The notes under the pieces are model-generated. The model had not been told where the DNA came from, did not search any database, and saw only the letters and a program-made list of their open reading frames with translations. From Aureliella helgolandensis (GTDB lineage: Bacteria; Planctomycetota; Planctomycetia; Pirellulales; Pirellulaceae), in assembly GCF_007752135.1 (NCBI RefSeq), contig NZ_CP036298.1, positions 1,798,001-1,862,000 on the forward strand: a stretch of DNA of 64,000 bases, written 5' to 3'. Positions 1 to 9,479 of this stretch are shown here, piece by piece. Numbering within the stretch: the first letter of the stretch is position 1; the number at the start of each line of letters is the position of its first letter. The translations under genes were made by a program, and so were the position numbers.

Positions 1-1379
1 AGGCTGGCAGCCAGTCCGCACAATTGGGGTGGTACGATAAACTCCGGACACTGATACATCACATAGAGCCACGCGCAAATCCCACAAAAGATGGAGCCCA
101 CGGCGCCCTGCGTGGTTGCCCCTTTCCAGTACAGGCCAAGTGCCAGCGGGATCAAGGCGCCAACCAGCGTAACGCTGTAGGCGTACTCCACCATCTCGTA
201 CATGGTTTTGTTGCTGGTGATCGCTTGATAGGTTGCTCCGCTTGCAAAGACGAGCAACATCAGTCGCAGCAAGAGCAGCAGTCGCTTGTCGCTCATCCCT
301 GGCAGGAAAGGACGCAGCACGTTTTCCACAAACAGGCTGGATGGGGCGAGCAGTGTGCCGCTGGAGGTCGATAAGATGGCCGACAGGAGCGCTCCAAAGA
401 ATATTGCCTGTGCCCAAAAGGGCGTCATGTTCATCACGATGTGTGGCAGAGTTCGCTGGATCTCGCGAATATCCTCGCTGCTAAACTTGGCTAAGTATTC
501 GGGTTCAATCACGACCGCCGCGTAGGCGATGAACATGGGTACGAAGGCGAACAGCAGGTAGAAGGAGCCTCCCAGTAACGTTCCTCGCACTGCGGTTTGC
601 TCATCTTTTGCGCTGGTCACGCGTTGAAAAACATCTTGTTGGGGGATGGAGCCCAGTGCGGCCGTCAAGAAGCCGGCGAGGAAGGTCAACCAGCTGGCCA
701 TCCCTTCGTTGGGGAAGAGCCTCAAGCGATCGGAATCGCGGGCCGCTTCGAAGACGGTACCGACGCCGCCGGCCATGTTGGCCATCAGTCCGGCAATGAT
801 CAGCAAACCCACGATAATGACCAGCGTCTGGATCATGTCGGTTAGGGCAACCGACCACATGCCCCCGACCGTGGTGTAAAACACAACAATCACTGCACCA
901 ATGAGAATGCCTCGATTGATCGTCAACCACTCGTATCCGGCACCTTGACCAAGCACCGATAGAACCAACCCCAGCGCGGTTAGCTGAGCGGCTGCCCAGC
1001 CGACGTAGGACAGGGTAATGACCACCGACGTAAACACCTCCACCGATTTGCCGTAGCGTTGGTGATAAAAGTCACCGATGGTGAGCAGATTCATGCGGTA
1101 GAACGCGCGTGCGAAAAAGAGGCCGACCAAGATCAGGCAAGCTGCAAAGCCGAAGGGGTCGCCCGGAATAACGTGCAGCCCTTCATGGGCGAAATTGGCT
1201 GAGACCGAGAGCACCGTTTCGGCACCAAACCAGGTTGCGAAAACCGTGGTAAAGTTCATGTACAGTGGCAGGGAACGCCCCGCTACCATGAAATCCTTGG
1301 CACCATGAATCTTGCTCGACGCGTAGAGCCCTATCGCAATCGTGAACAGGAGGTAGACGAACACAGCGAAAGTGAGCAT
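1..1379 (-). CDS. Sodium:solute symporter family transporter, 5' part (runs off the window)
   Basis: Reading the minus strand from the ATG at 1379 gives 459 codons with no stop before the window edge, so the gene is cut at its 3' end. The product starts MLTFAVFVYLLFTIAIGLYA and has about a dozen hydrophobic segments separated by short loops. The early motif GAKDFMVAGRSLP, followed by TTVFATWFGAETVLS, is typical of the SSS (sodium:solute symporter) family, as is SAILSTSSGTLLAPSS near residue 345. Such proteins are inner-membrane carriers that couple uptake of sugars, organic acids or amino acids to sodium entry; the substrate cannot be read here. No clear Shine-Dalgarno precedes the ATG, but it opens directly into the first membrane helix, as usual in the family. 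It is followed upstream by a gene-free stretch with a repeat cluster. Confidence 0.88.
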   Translation of the reverse strand, partial: MLTFAVFVYLLFTIAIGLYASSKIHGAKDFMVAGRSLPLYMNFTTVFATWFGAETVLSVSANFAHEGLHVIPGDPFGFAACLILVGLFFARAFYRMNLLTIGDFYHQRYGKSVEVFTSVVITLSYVGWAAAQLTALGLVLSVLGQGAGYEWLTINRGILIGAVIVVFYTTVGGMWSVALTDMIQTLVIIVGLLIIAGLMANMAGGVGTVFEAARDSDRLRLFPNEGMASWLTFLAGFLTAALGSIPQQDVFQRVTSAKDEQTAVRGTLLGGSFYLLFAFVPMFIAYAAVVIEPEYLAKFSSEDIREIQRTLPHIVMNMTPFWAQAIFFGALLSAILSTSSGTLLAPSSLFVENVLRPFLPGMSDKRLLLLLRLMLLVFASGATYQAITSNKTMYEMVEYAYSVTLVGALIPLALGLYWKGATTQGAVGSIFCGICAWLYVMYQCPEFIVPPQLCGLAAS

Positions 1380-1782
1380 CGAGGAATCCAACGTCGCAGA
1401 AATAAGACTCAAATTGCGTCTTGCACAGGGCTACTGCTATCGACCGGCTCCAGGATCGATTGAGGCTGTGCGTGGACGGAACTGAAATCAACGGCAGTGG
1501 ATGCGACTCGGCCCTACGCCAAATGACCGAGTCTTCTCCAGGGATGGAGGATATTTGAATAAATTGCAAGATCGGTCAAGGGGCTTTGGCTGAATTATTG
1601 CCGGGCAAAAGCGTTTTTCCACAACTGCCTGGTGGTGTACCCGTTGCAACAGGAGTGCAGCCTGCCTGCGGCTCCTCGGCGGCCAGTATGTAGTCGCCGG
1701 TCGAAGTGGCAAATCCGCCGTGTAAGTGCGCTCCGGCCACGTGACTTGGTGGTCTCTGGGAGCTTTTCCCAGGGGCTTGTCA
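1380..1782. other. Gene-free stretch upstream of the symporter
   Basis: About 400 bases between the symporter start and the intergenic repeat cluster. Open frames here do not resemble any protein and lack ribosome sites. It should hold the symporter promoter on the minus strand, but I cannot pick out a convincing -35/-10 pair. Confidence 0.4.
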
Positions 1783-2295
1783 GACTGTGGATTTAAGAGC
1801 GTCTTTATGTTTCCCGTGTAGGTAGCGTCCTCAGTCGCTTTGTAGCGGAGGTTATCTTTCCTTGCTCACCGGGCTGTTGATTTAATAGCGTCTTGAGTTT
1901 TAACGTGCAGGTTGCACCCCTAACCGCCCTGTAGTGGAGACCACCTATCCTTGCTGACGCGGCGGGCTAATATTTCAACAGCCCGTTACGTGGCGGGTTG
2001 CGATTTTGGCAGGGCGCTGTGTAGCGGGGGTGATTGGGGAGGGGGCTGTTTTGCCGTGATGGTCGCGTCTTCAGTCGCTTTGTAGAGGTGGCACTTTTCC
2101 TTGCTGACCGGGCTGTTGATTTAATCGCAATTTGAGTTTTAATGCGGAGGTGGAATCCTTAGTTGGCTTGTAGCGGAGGTTATCTTTCCTTGCTCACGCG
2201 GCGGGTTACTATTTCAACAGCCCGTTACGTGGCGGGTTGCGATTTTGGCAGGGCGCTGTGCGGCGGGGGGGATTGAGGAGGGGGCTGTGCGGCGG
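1783..2295. repeat. Intergenic repeat cluster (three related units, about 239-bp tandem period)
   Basis: A unit of roughly 90 bases recurs here. It begins near CGGGCTGTTGATTTAAT, runs through an (A/G)GTTTTAA-like middle, and ends with TGTAGCGGAGG followed by TTTCCTTGCTCACG. Copies start near 1783 (degenerate), 1870 and 2108. The second and third copies are each followed by ATTTCAACAGCCCGTTACG and a G-rich tail containing GGCGGGTTGCGATTTTGGC, giving an overall tandem period of about 239 bases. The start and the ATTTCAACAGCCCG block are inverted complements, so each copy can fold into a long stem-loop. A further copy, nearly identical to the 2108 unit, lies at 17331-17478. It lies in a non-coding gap 3' of the ThuA/cytochrome gene. 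Confidence 0.8.
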
Positions 2296-2402
2296 ATTTT
2301 CCTTTGTTTGCTGTCCTTGGAAATCCTCCACAGGAACCAGAAGTGTGACTGCCTCGGCAAGCCACAGTCCTGGAGCTGCGGAGATATCGCAACTCTTTCC
2401 GT

Positions 2403-5400
2403 CTATTGGTAATCGCCAGCCTGCTCTGCGGTAATGGCCATGATGATCGGTGCTGAAGCATCATCGCCTTTGACGAGATCGACTGAGGCAATGGGCTGGT
2501 TCCGCTTAGGGGAAATGGCTAGGTAACGCACCTGCTGGTTACCGAGGGGGAAGGCGAATTGCGACTCTGGCACATCCACGCGTCGAATGTAGTCAGCAAA
2601 ATGCACTCCATTGATTAGCGGATGCTCCTCCGTTTCTCCGTCGGCATAGTGAAAGCGAACAATCATTGAGACCGATTTGCGGTTGCTGTAGGGGAATCCC
2701 CAGCCGCTGACGCCACTGAGTAGGTGCAATTGCTTGAGGCTCATGTTGCAGGGGAGGGTGACTTGCTTGGGCATTTTGGGAGGAAGTGTTCCGTTGGGGC
2801 CATGGAGCAAGACGATGTTCGGAACCCGCTTGCCTTGCGGGTCAACTAGTTGAAACGGCACCCCTTGAAACTCCTTCGGACTCCAATCGCTGAAAACCAT
2901 GCGGTCGGGGCCGTTGTCTCTTGGTTCGAATAGTCCCTTGGTGCTGACGGCTGAAGCCACGCTGGCCAGGGGCAAAGGCACAAAACGTCCTTTGCTAGTC
3001 AGGAACTCCAGCAAGTCGGTCATCTGCGCTATCGACATCTGCTCTTCAAACCCAGCTGGCATTAGCGAGAGCTTGGTCGACTTGATTTCCTCAATGTCTT
3101 CTCGGGAAATGGACTTGCGTTTCCCTTCCGCATCAATCAACTCTACGGCAGCCAGGGATTCTGCAGCCAACATGCCGCTCAGGACTTGTCCCTCGGCGGT
3201 CAGCAGTGTGTAGCGACGGAAATTTCCTTCCACACTGCGACTCGGATCCAAAATGTGAATAAGCAACTCTTCCTTAGGGTGCACGGCCATGCCGGTTAGG
3301 TCGGGCCCGATTTCATTCCCTTCACCAGAGTGCTTGTGGCAGGCTGAGCAATTTTTGACAAACAGTTGTTTACCAGCGGCAGGATTGCCGGTTGCATGAG
3401 TTGCCTCCGCGAATCGTTCGATGACTTTTTGGCGATCCGCATCGATCGCTCCACCCGCTGATTCAAAGAGTTTAACTGCTTGGGCGCGTAGTCGCCGGTC
3501 GGGATGCTCGCTGAGTGAAAGTCGTTGGTCGAGCGATAGATCGCTAACGGAGACGACTCCTGATTGAATACCGGCCAGCAGTTCACGAGTGGTTTGGGGG
3601 CGGGTGACGAGCATGGCCACCACGTCACTGCGAAGGCCTGGAGTCATCGATGGCCAAGCCGCCAATAGTTCTTCGGCAACGTTGTTGGCTGTTGAATCTC
3701 CTAGGGCTCGCACTAGCCCACTGGCGACAGGAGGCGGGACTTGAGGAGTCACCAGTTCAATTAATTGAGTTACGGTCTGAGGATCTTCCGAGTCCATCGC
3801 GATCAACTCTATGGCCGCTGCAATGCGTTGGCGATTGCTTGCCTGGGAGTCCTCGACTTGGGTCAGCAAGGTTTCGGCCAACTGCTCTGCGTAGCCGGCG
3901 GTCTTCCTGCTTCCCCAAGCTTTCCCAAGCCGCAACAAGGGGCCCAGTTGATCGGTCGCCGAGTCCTCGAGGAGGGCTGCCAATGTCTCTTCGCCTTGTT
4001 CCGACAGTGAAATGGTGCTGTCCTTGGGCCAGCCGACTGCGAGGCCGGTCACGACCGGTCCGCGGCTGCCTCCCTCGGCGGCGGCCAAGGCGCTGAGTAA
4101 GTGCTCAACGCCCGATTGGTCAATACCAGAACGCGAGATGTGTTCCGCGACAACTCGCAGAATTGGTGCCGCAAACGGTTGTGCTGGCTGGGCCAGTATG
4201 GATGCGAGAAAGGGCTCGGCATGCATGGCTGCTGCGCAAATGGTTGCCTCATGCAGGTAACGATCCTCTTGAGTTTTGCGGTCCAAAGCCAGCTCTGCGA
4301 GCATTGGGCCCGCTTGGCTACTTGCCGGCATGTCCGCCAAAGCCATCAGAGCTCCGAGTTGCACCTGAGCGTCTGTGTCCTGCAATAGAGCTGCGGCAGC
4401 AAGTGCGGTGACCGACGATTCGTTTGCTGGTAATACGAGTGCTGCATTGCGACGCACGCCGGCAGCGGGATGATTCAATGCAGCGCGGACTGCTGCAGCA
4501 CTTGTGCTGGAGGGATTCGCTAAAGCCCCCAGGCCGTGTAGGGTCCACAAGGCGTGAATGGCTCCAGGATTGTTGCCAGTAGTATCGACACTTTCATCCT
4601 GCAACAGTTCTGTCAGGGCAGGAACGACATCTAACTCACCGCGTTCGACGAGCAGACGTTGTGCGTGGCGGCGCCAGAGTCGATTGGGGTGTTGTAATGC
4701 AGCGACGAGTTCCTCCGGGTGTTGCTGGTTGAGCTTTGGAAATGCAACCGCTTGTGGTTCTCCGGCAGAGCCGTCGTAGACCAGTCGATAGATGCGTCCA
4801 TGGGTTTTATCCCGCAGGTCCGATTCGTAGGCATTGCCGCGACCGGTTTGGAAGCCTTGAGGCGTAGGATTGTGTTGCACAATATAGTTGTACCAGTCAA
4901 TGATCCAGACATTGCCGTCTGGACCGACTTCCGCCATGATGGGAGCGGACCATTCATCATCGCTAGCAACTAGGTTAAAAGTGTTGGCATCTTCGAAGCT
5001 AGCGCCTCGCCGGTTGAGGACAAACGTCCCAACCAAGTGCCCCGTAGGTCCCGCCACGAATGCGACGCGATTCCACCAGCTCTGCGGGTAGTTCCGGGCG
5101 GTGTACAGTGCATGGCCGGCACCCGCGGTGTAACCGCCGTGCTGATCGACTTGCCGCACTTTGTCGGTAATGGGATCGAATAGGTGGTCGGCAGAGATTT
5201 CATCGGCCAGCAGAGACGGAGTCCAACCACGCACGCGTTCGTAGTAGCGGTTCGGAACTGGAACAAAAAAGCTTGGTGCGCGATTCGCGGTGGACGCAAA
5301 GATCAAGCCCTCTTCGCTGATTCCCAAGCCCCAGCTGTTGTTGGTGGTCGAACGCACAAATTCGACGTTGGTCACTTCCGGCTGTTCAGTCCCGGCAACC

Positions 5401-6827
5401 GTAAAATTGAATGGCCCCTGCCGGAATCCAGGGTGCGTACCGCCGGCAAACTTGGGTTTGGAGTTGTTGTACCCTTGCATGGCCCAGTAGCGGTTGTCCA
5501 GGCCATACATGAAATTGCTAACGCCGCCATGCGTGTCGCCCAGCTCCCAGCCCGAAATTAAGACCTGGCGTTGATCCGCTTTTCCATCTCCATCATTGTC
5601 TCGTAGAAAGAGGGTTTGCACGCCGGCTTGAACGATCACGCCACCCTGCGCGAATTCAAGGGATGTGGGGATGCTCAACTGTTCGGCGAACACCGTAAAC
5701 TTATCTGCACGTCCGTCTCCATCGGTATCTTCACAGACGCGAATTCGGTCACGCCCTTGTTCGGGCGGGACGAGTTCGTTGGGGTAGTCGACGGTTTCAC
5801 AAATCCACAGACGCCCCTGCTCATCCCAGTTCATGGCGATCGGTTTGCCTTGAATGTCAGGTTCGGAGACGAACAGTTCCAGGTGGAAATCGACTGGCAT
5901 GACAAAGTGTTTTATCGACTCTTCTGGAGGCAGTGGACGCTGCATCTTGCTCAAGATTTCGCCTTGCGTGCCCCATCTTTCACCGGATAGATAATTGGGG
6001 ATCTTGGGGCCAACTTCGTCGTATTCAAACGGTGCAACGTCGGTTTGGCCTGCCTGCATCTGGGGCGCGTCGAATCGCTGCGTGTCGCGATAGTCGGCAA
6101 CGAGGCGTGGATCGTCTCCGCACGCCCAGCGGATACCACGCATCAGCAAGTTTTGAAACCCAGGGTGACTCCAGGTCCGCGTATCGTGGCCCCAGGCTGT
6201 GTAGAAAACTCTTCCTCCACCATGGGTGCGCACCCAAGTCCACGGTTCGGCATCTTTGCCTTCCGCCTGGACCCCCTGTTTGCGAACTTCAAGCACAACG
6301 CGGTTGCGTTCATTGTGCTTCGTGTGCACATAAGTTTCGTCCCAGCTGGAGAACCCACTGAAACCCTCCATGATGGGATGGGATGGCTGAACGATTTCCG
6401 TCGCAAAGCTTTCGCCACCGTGTTGGGAAAATTGGGCACCGATTAGATCCACGACCGGGGCCGAATTGCGAAAGCAGTAGGAAGCGCAGTGGAGTGGTAT
6501 GAAACCGCCCCCCTCAGCCACGTACGTCAGCAATGCAGCCTCCTGTTCAGGTGGCAATTCGTCGATGTTGGCATACACCAACAGTCCGTCGTAATTCTTC
6601 AAGTTCGCTAGGTTGAGATCGGATAAATTCTCGGTGTATGTGATGTGGATTCCCTCTGCAGCCAACGGGGGCGTCAGAGCCGCAGACAGACCTTGTGGGT
6701 TATGGTGCCCTTGATCGCCTAGAAAAAGAACTTGCAGGTCGCGTGCTTGTAGGTTGACTGCAGCTAAGAGCACGATTAGCAATGCGCGAAGGCAGGATGG
6801 GGGGGGCAGCATGTGCGAGCCTGACAT
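2403..6827 (-). CDS. ThuA-like / membrane-bound dehydrogenase / HEAT / c-type haem fusion protein
   Basis: A 1474-residue exported protein. After a signal peptide (residues 1-28) comes a ThuA-like domain to about 240 (FLGDQGHHNP near its start, GGGFIPLHCASYCF further on). Next is the planctomycete membrane-bound dehydrogenase-type beta-propeller from about 300 (MNWDEQGRLWICETVDYPNE), then a long alanine/leucine-rich helical region with HEAT-like repeats (about 700-1120). A single haem site CSACH lies at residues 1160-1164, inside the planctomycete CxxCH module. About 190 residues follow the haem module and may form an extra beta-rich domain. Such proteins are thought to act in the periplasm on sugars and pass electrons to the haem; the substrate is unknown. 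The gene stands alone, divergent from the DUF1549 gene. A start at Met6 is equally possible. Confidence 0.9.
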   Translation of the reverse strand: MSGSHMLPPPSCLRALLIVLLAAVNLQARDLQVLFLGDQGHHNPQGLSAALTPPLAAEGIHITYTENLSDLNLANLKNYDGLLVYANIDELPPEQEAALLTYVAEGGGFIPLHCASYCFRNSAPVVDLIGAQFSQHGGESFATEIVQPSHPIMEGFSGFSSWDETYVHTKHNERNRVVLEVRKQGVQAEGKDAEPWTWVRTHGGGRVFYTAWGHDTRTWSHPGFQNLLMRGIRWACGDDPRLVADYRDTQRFDAPQMQAGQTDVAPFEYDEVGPKIPNYLSGERWGTQGEILSKMQRPLPPEESIKHFVMPVDFHLELFVSEPDIQGKPIAMNWDEQGRLWICETVDYPNELVPPEQGRDRIRVCEDTDGDGRADKFTVFAEQLSIPTSLEFAQGGVIVQAGVQTLFLRDNDGDGKADQRQVLISGWELGDTHGGVSNFMYGLDNRYWAMQGYNNSKPKFAGGTHPGFRQGPFNFTVAGTEQPEVTNVEFVRSTTNNSWGLGISEEGLIFASTANRAPSFFVPVPNRYYERVRGWTPSLLADEISADHLFDPITDKVRQVDQHGGYTAGAGHALYTARNYPQSWWNRVAFVAGPTGHLVGTFVLNRRGASFEDANTFNLVASDDEWSAPIMAEVGPDGNVWIIDWYNYIVQHNPTPQGFQTGRGNAYESDLRDKTHGRIYRLVYDGSAGEPQAVAFPKLNQQHPEELVAALQHPNRLWRRHAQRLLVERGELDVVPALTELLQDESVDTTGNNPGAIHALWTLHGLGALANPSSTSAAAVRAALNHPAAGVRRNAALVLPANESSVTALAAAALLQDTDAQVQLGALMALADMPASSQAGPMLAELALDRKTQEDRYLHEATICAAAMHAEPFLASILAQPAQPFAAPILRVVAEHISRSGIDQSGVEHLLSALAAAEGGSRGPVVTGLAVGWPKDSTISLSEQGEETLAALLEDSATDQLGPLLRLGKAWGSRKTAGYAEQLAETLLTQVEDSQASNRQRIAAAIELIAMDSEDPQTVTQLIELVTPQVPPPVASGLVRALGDSTANNVAEELLAAWPSMTPGLRSDVVAMLVTRPQTTRELLAGIQSGVVSVSDLSLDQRLSLSEHPDRRLRAQAVKLFESAGGAIDADRQKVIERFAEATHATGNPAAGKQLFVKNCSACHKHSGEGNEIGPDLTGMAVHPKEELLIHILDPSRSVEGNFRRYTLLTAEGQVLSGMLAAESLAAVELIDAEGKRKSISREDIEEIKSTKLSLMPAGFEEQMSIAQMTDLLEFLTSKGRFVPLPLASVASAVSTKGLFEPRDNGPDRMVFSDWSPKEFQGVPFQLVDPQGKRVPNIVLLHGPNGTLPPKMPKQVTLPCNMSLKQLHLLSGVSGWGFPYSNRKSVSMIVRFHYADGETEEHPLINGVHFADYIRRVDVPESQFAFPLGNQQVRYLAISPKRNQPIASVDLVKGDDASAPIIMAITAEQAGDYQ

Positions 6828-7034
6828 GATGGAGTCTGAAGAGAGATGAGTGCCGCGTCATGGGGTTCGTCGGGGGCGACGCGTCGCCCCATAGTGTAGC
6901 CAGTTAGCAAGCGATTCGCAGCCGGTTTTCCCAAGGAGCCTAGGAAGTTTGCTTTCCCAAGGGGTATACTGGATCGCGATGAGAGTGGTGCACTGGTTGC
7001 TACATTCGTTGCGAAGTGATGGGAGTGGGAGTCT

Positions 7035-8720
7035 ATGGCCATGTTGAGGAGCATTGTATCCACCAACTTCCTGGGCAGGCCCGCAGCTGCATGGCTCTTG
7101 ATCTTGGGCGGCTTGCTCCCTGTTTCATGGGCAGCAGACAACCCCAGTGAGATTGTGGGCAAGGACACGCAAATGGAGCGGAGCGTGGCGATGAGCTCGC
7201 GGGTTGACGACTTGCTCAAGGAGCACCTGCAGTCAATCGGTTGGGAGGCGGCCCCGAAGTGCGAAGATGCGGAGTTTTTGCGACGCGTTTATTTGGATTT
7301 GACGGGCGAATTGCCCACCGGAGCGGATGTCCTTGACTTCTTGGAGGACCAGGGGCCGAAAAAACGCATCCAAGTTGTCGAACGCCTTTTGGACTCCCCC
7401 GCCTCGGCGGCACATCTGGCACGAGTCTGGTCCAGCTGGCTTCTTCCGGCCGAGGACGGCGCCGCTCCATTTCAGCCTCAACCTTTCGGTCTCGAAGCAT
7501 GGCTTGCGCAACGATTTGAAGAGAACTTGCGTTACGATCGACTGGTTGCCGATTTGTTGGTTTCCAGCGGGCCGACCGAGAGCGGTCCCACCGGCTTCTT
7601 TGTCGCTCTCGGAGGCGATCCAAGCCGGATTGCGAGCAAGACGGCTCGGGTTTTCATGGGGGTGCAACTCGATTGTGCCGAATGCCATGACCACCCTTTC
7701 GACGACTGGACGCAACAAGATTTCTGGGGCTTTGCCGCTTACTTCGCACAGTTATCCACTGACTCCGGTGCTGCGATGCGCAGCGGTGTCTCGGTCGCTG
7801 ATGTCGCGGTGGGGGAGGTCTCGCTACCTGATACGGAACAGGTCGTTGCTCCGAAACCCTTGGTGCAAACCGGATTTAGTGGGATTGGTACCGGCTCGCG
7901 ACGGCAGCAGCTCACGCTGTGGCTTACCGCTCGCGAAAATCCCTTTTTAGCGCGTGCCACCGTGAATCGGGTCTGGTCGCTGTTGTTTGGACGCGGTCTG
8001 GTCGAACCGATCGATGATATGCGAAGTTTGGAAATTGCTTCACACCCAGAGTTGCTCAGAGAATTGTCCGAGTATTTTGCCAGCACGGGATACGACCTCC
8101 GCGACCTGTTCAGCGTATTGGCCAAGACCGCGGCGTACAGTCGATCGAGTCGTCACCCGAGCGGTGTGCCGCCGGAGGCGAGCTATGCCAGCATGACTGT
8201 CAAGCCGTTGACGCAAGCCCAGTTGTCAATGGCGTTGAACCAAGTGTCGAGGCAGCTCTTTGAGCCAGGCGGGGGGACGACTCTCCTGCTTCAGAGGCAG
8301 TTGGGGCAACTTCGGGGAGACGAGAGCGAAGCTAAGCTGGGGATTATCAACGCGTTGGTAACCCTGAACGGGAGCCTTTGGGATCGTATTTCCCGCGAGA
8401 ACTCCAGCCGCTTGCTCAAAGCTTTGGAGGGCCCCCATTTGAACGGTCAAAAACAATTGCAATGGTTGTTCCTGACAACGCTCAGCCGGCTGCCAAGTGC
8501 AGAGGAGGTTGCGGTTTTCTCCGAGGTGATGGGACGCGCACCGGCCGCCCATGGAAACGATGCGGCCGACGACAGCCAGGAAGAGGCTGCTGGGCAGGGG
8601 GCTGGCTCCGGCATCCAAGATGCTGTCGCACTGCCATTGAAGCCGGATGCGGTGAAGGCTTGGCAATCCGACCTCTTATGGGCCCTGCTAAATTCCACCG
8701 AATTTGCCATGACACCTTAG
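7035..8720 (+). CDS. DUF1549 / DUF1553 domain exported protein
   Basis: A 561-residue protein with a signal peptide ending near VSWAADN. The first half matches the DUF1549 pattern (FLRRVYLDLTGELPT near residue 80, QLDCAECHDHPFDDW near residue 220). The second half carries the DUF1553-type ENPFLARATVNRVWSLLFGRG and the closing LLNSTEF. Both domains are abundant in planctomycetes, usually beside DUF1501 genes, and are associated with secreted sugar- or sulfate-related functions that remain undefined. The CAECH stretch fits the CxxCH pattern, but in this family it is part of the conserved domain and need not bind haem. GGGAG upstream allows starts at 7035 or 7041; both give the same signal peptide. 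It is divergent from the ThuA/cytochrome gene across about 200 bases that should hold both promoters. Confidence 0.9.
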   Translation: MAMLRSIVSTNFLGRPAAAWLLILGGLLPVSWAADNPSEIVGKDTQMERSVAMSSRVDDLLKEHLQSIGWEAAPKCEDAEFLRRVYLDLTGELPTGADVLDFLEDQGPKKRIQVVERLLDSPASAAHLARVWSSWLLPAEDGAAPFQPQPFGLEAWLAQRFEENLRYDRLVADLLVSSGPTESGPTGFFVALGGDPSRIASKTARVFMGVQLDCAECHDHPFDDWTQQDFWGFAAYFAQLSTDSGAAMRSGVSVADVAVGEVSLPDTEQVVAPKPLVQTGFSGIGTGSRRQQLTLWLTARENPFLARATVNRVWSLLFGRGLVEPIDDMRSLEIASHPELLRELSEYFASTGYDLRDLFSVLAKTAAYSRSSRHPSGVPPEASYASMTVKPLTQAQLSMALNQVSRQLFEPGGGTTLLLQRQLGQLRGDESEAKLGIINALVTLNGSLWDRISRENSSRLLKALEGPHLNGQKQLQWLFLTTLSRLPSAEEVAVFSEVMGRAPAAHGNDAADDSQEEAAGQGAGSGIQDAVALPLKPDAVKAWQSDLLWALLNSTEFAMTP

Positions 8721-9479
8721 CTCACCAGGCTCGTTAATTGGATTGCCAGTACAATTTCAATGTGGTGACCGCGCGTCGAATGGAACTGGTCGAATTGCGC
8801 TGAAGCAGCAAATATTCCTGGCTTGCTCACTGGATTATTGAGTTGTCAAAGCGGTTGCGGTCGTGCCGTGGCGGCAGTGGTCTAGAAAAACGCATTGCAG
8901 AGGTCACTGCGCGTGTTTTCTCTGGCGGCTGTTCATGTGCCTCGAACCGCAGAAAGAATGTTACCCTTTTGTTCCACGAATGTAGCCTCAGGTGCGCAAG
9001 CTTTGGCAGAGCGGCTACGGATGGCTATCGGAGGAAGCGAAGTGGACCATGCTGCTACGTATCGGGTATCAGGTATCGGGTAGCAGCGTCGAGGCTCGCG
9101 TACTACTGAAAGGTTGCACTGTGAACATCTCGGATGGTGAACATCTTGGATGGGAAGATCTCGAGTGGAAACACATTGAGGAAGGTACTGCCCAAGAGCG
9201 AAAGGCGGTACTGGTTCCGTGGGAGACCGCAGCGATTCGGTAACCGGTGATTCGCAACAGGTCCGAGGGTGGCGGCGCGTGGTGAGAGGGAGGGCCGCGC
9301 CAGGCGTGCGCGTCTCCCCAATTGCAGTGGCTGACTACGGAACAAGTCGGAGAAATCGGCGGATAGAGAGCTCGCGCAATGAGAATCACCAGAGTTCCCG
9401 TTTGGCATGCAGAAGACTGGTGTCTGGCGGTTCGAGCTGCTCTGCGTGGTAAGCATTCACCTATTGCTCGCTGAGGAAA
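8721..9479. other. Gene-free stretch with short tandem repeats
   Basis: About 760 bases in which no open frame looks like a real protein on either strand. It holds a 7-base sequence repeated three times (TATCGGG-like, 9060-9082) and a 16-base tandem pair at 9122-9153. No RNA gene or terminator was recognised. Confidence 0.45.
9122..9153. repeat. 16-bp tandem duplication
   Basis: TGAACATCTCGGATGG at 9122-9137 is followed directly by TGAACATCTTGGATGG at 9138-9153, differing at one base. This could be a slippage duplication or a paired protein-binding site; nothing around it decides between these. Confidence 0.7.

Noticed and set aside
1488-2491. Open frames on the minus strand around the intergenic repeat
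   Set aside because: They run across repeat units and have proline/serine-biased sequence without domains.
7681-7701. CAECH of the DUF1549 protein as a haem c site
   Set aside because: This stretch is a conserved part of the DUF1549 domain itself, so it is not by itself evidence of haem binding.
8843-9109. 88-residue open frame after the DUF1549 gene
   Set aside because: Rich in Cys/Arg/Ser with no domain, and it overlaps short tandem repeats.
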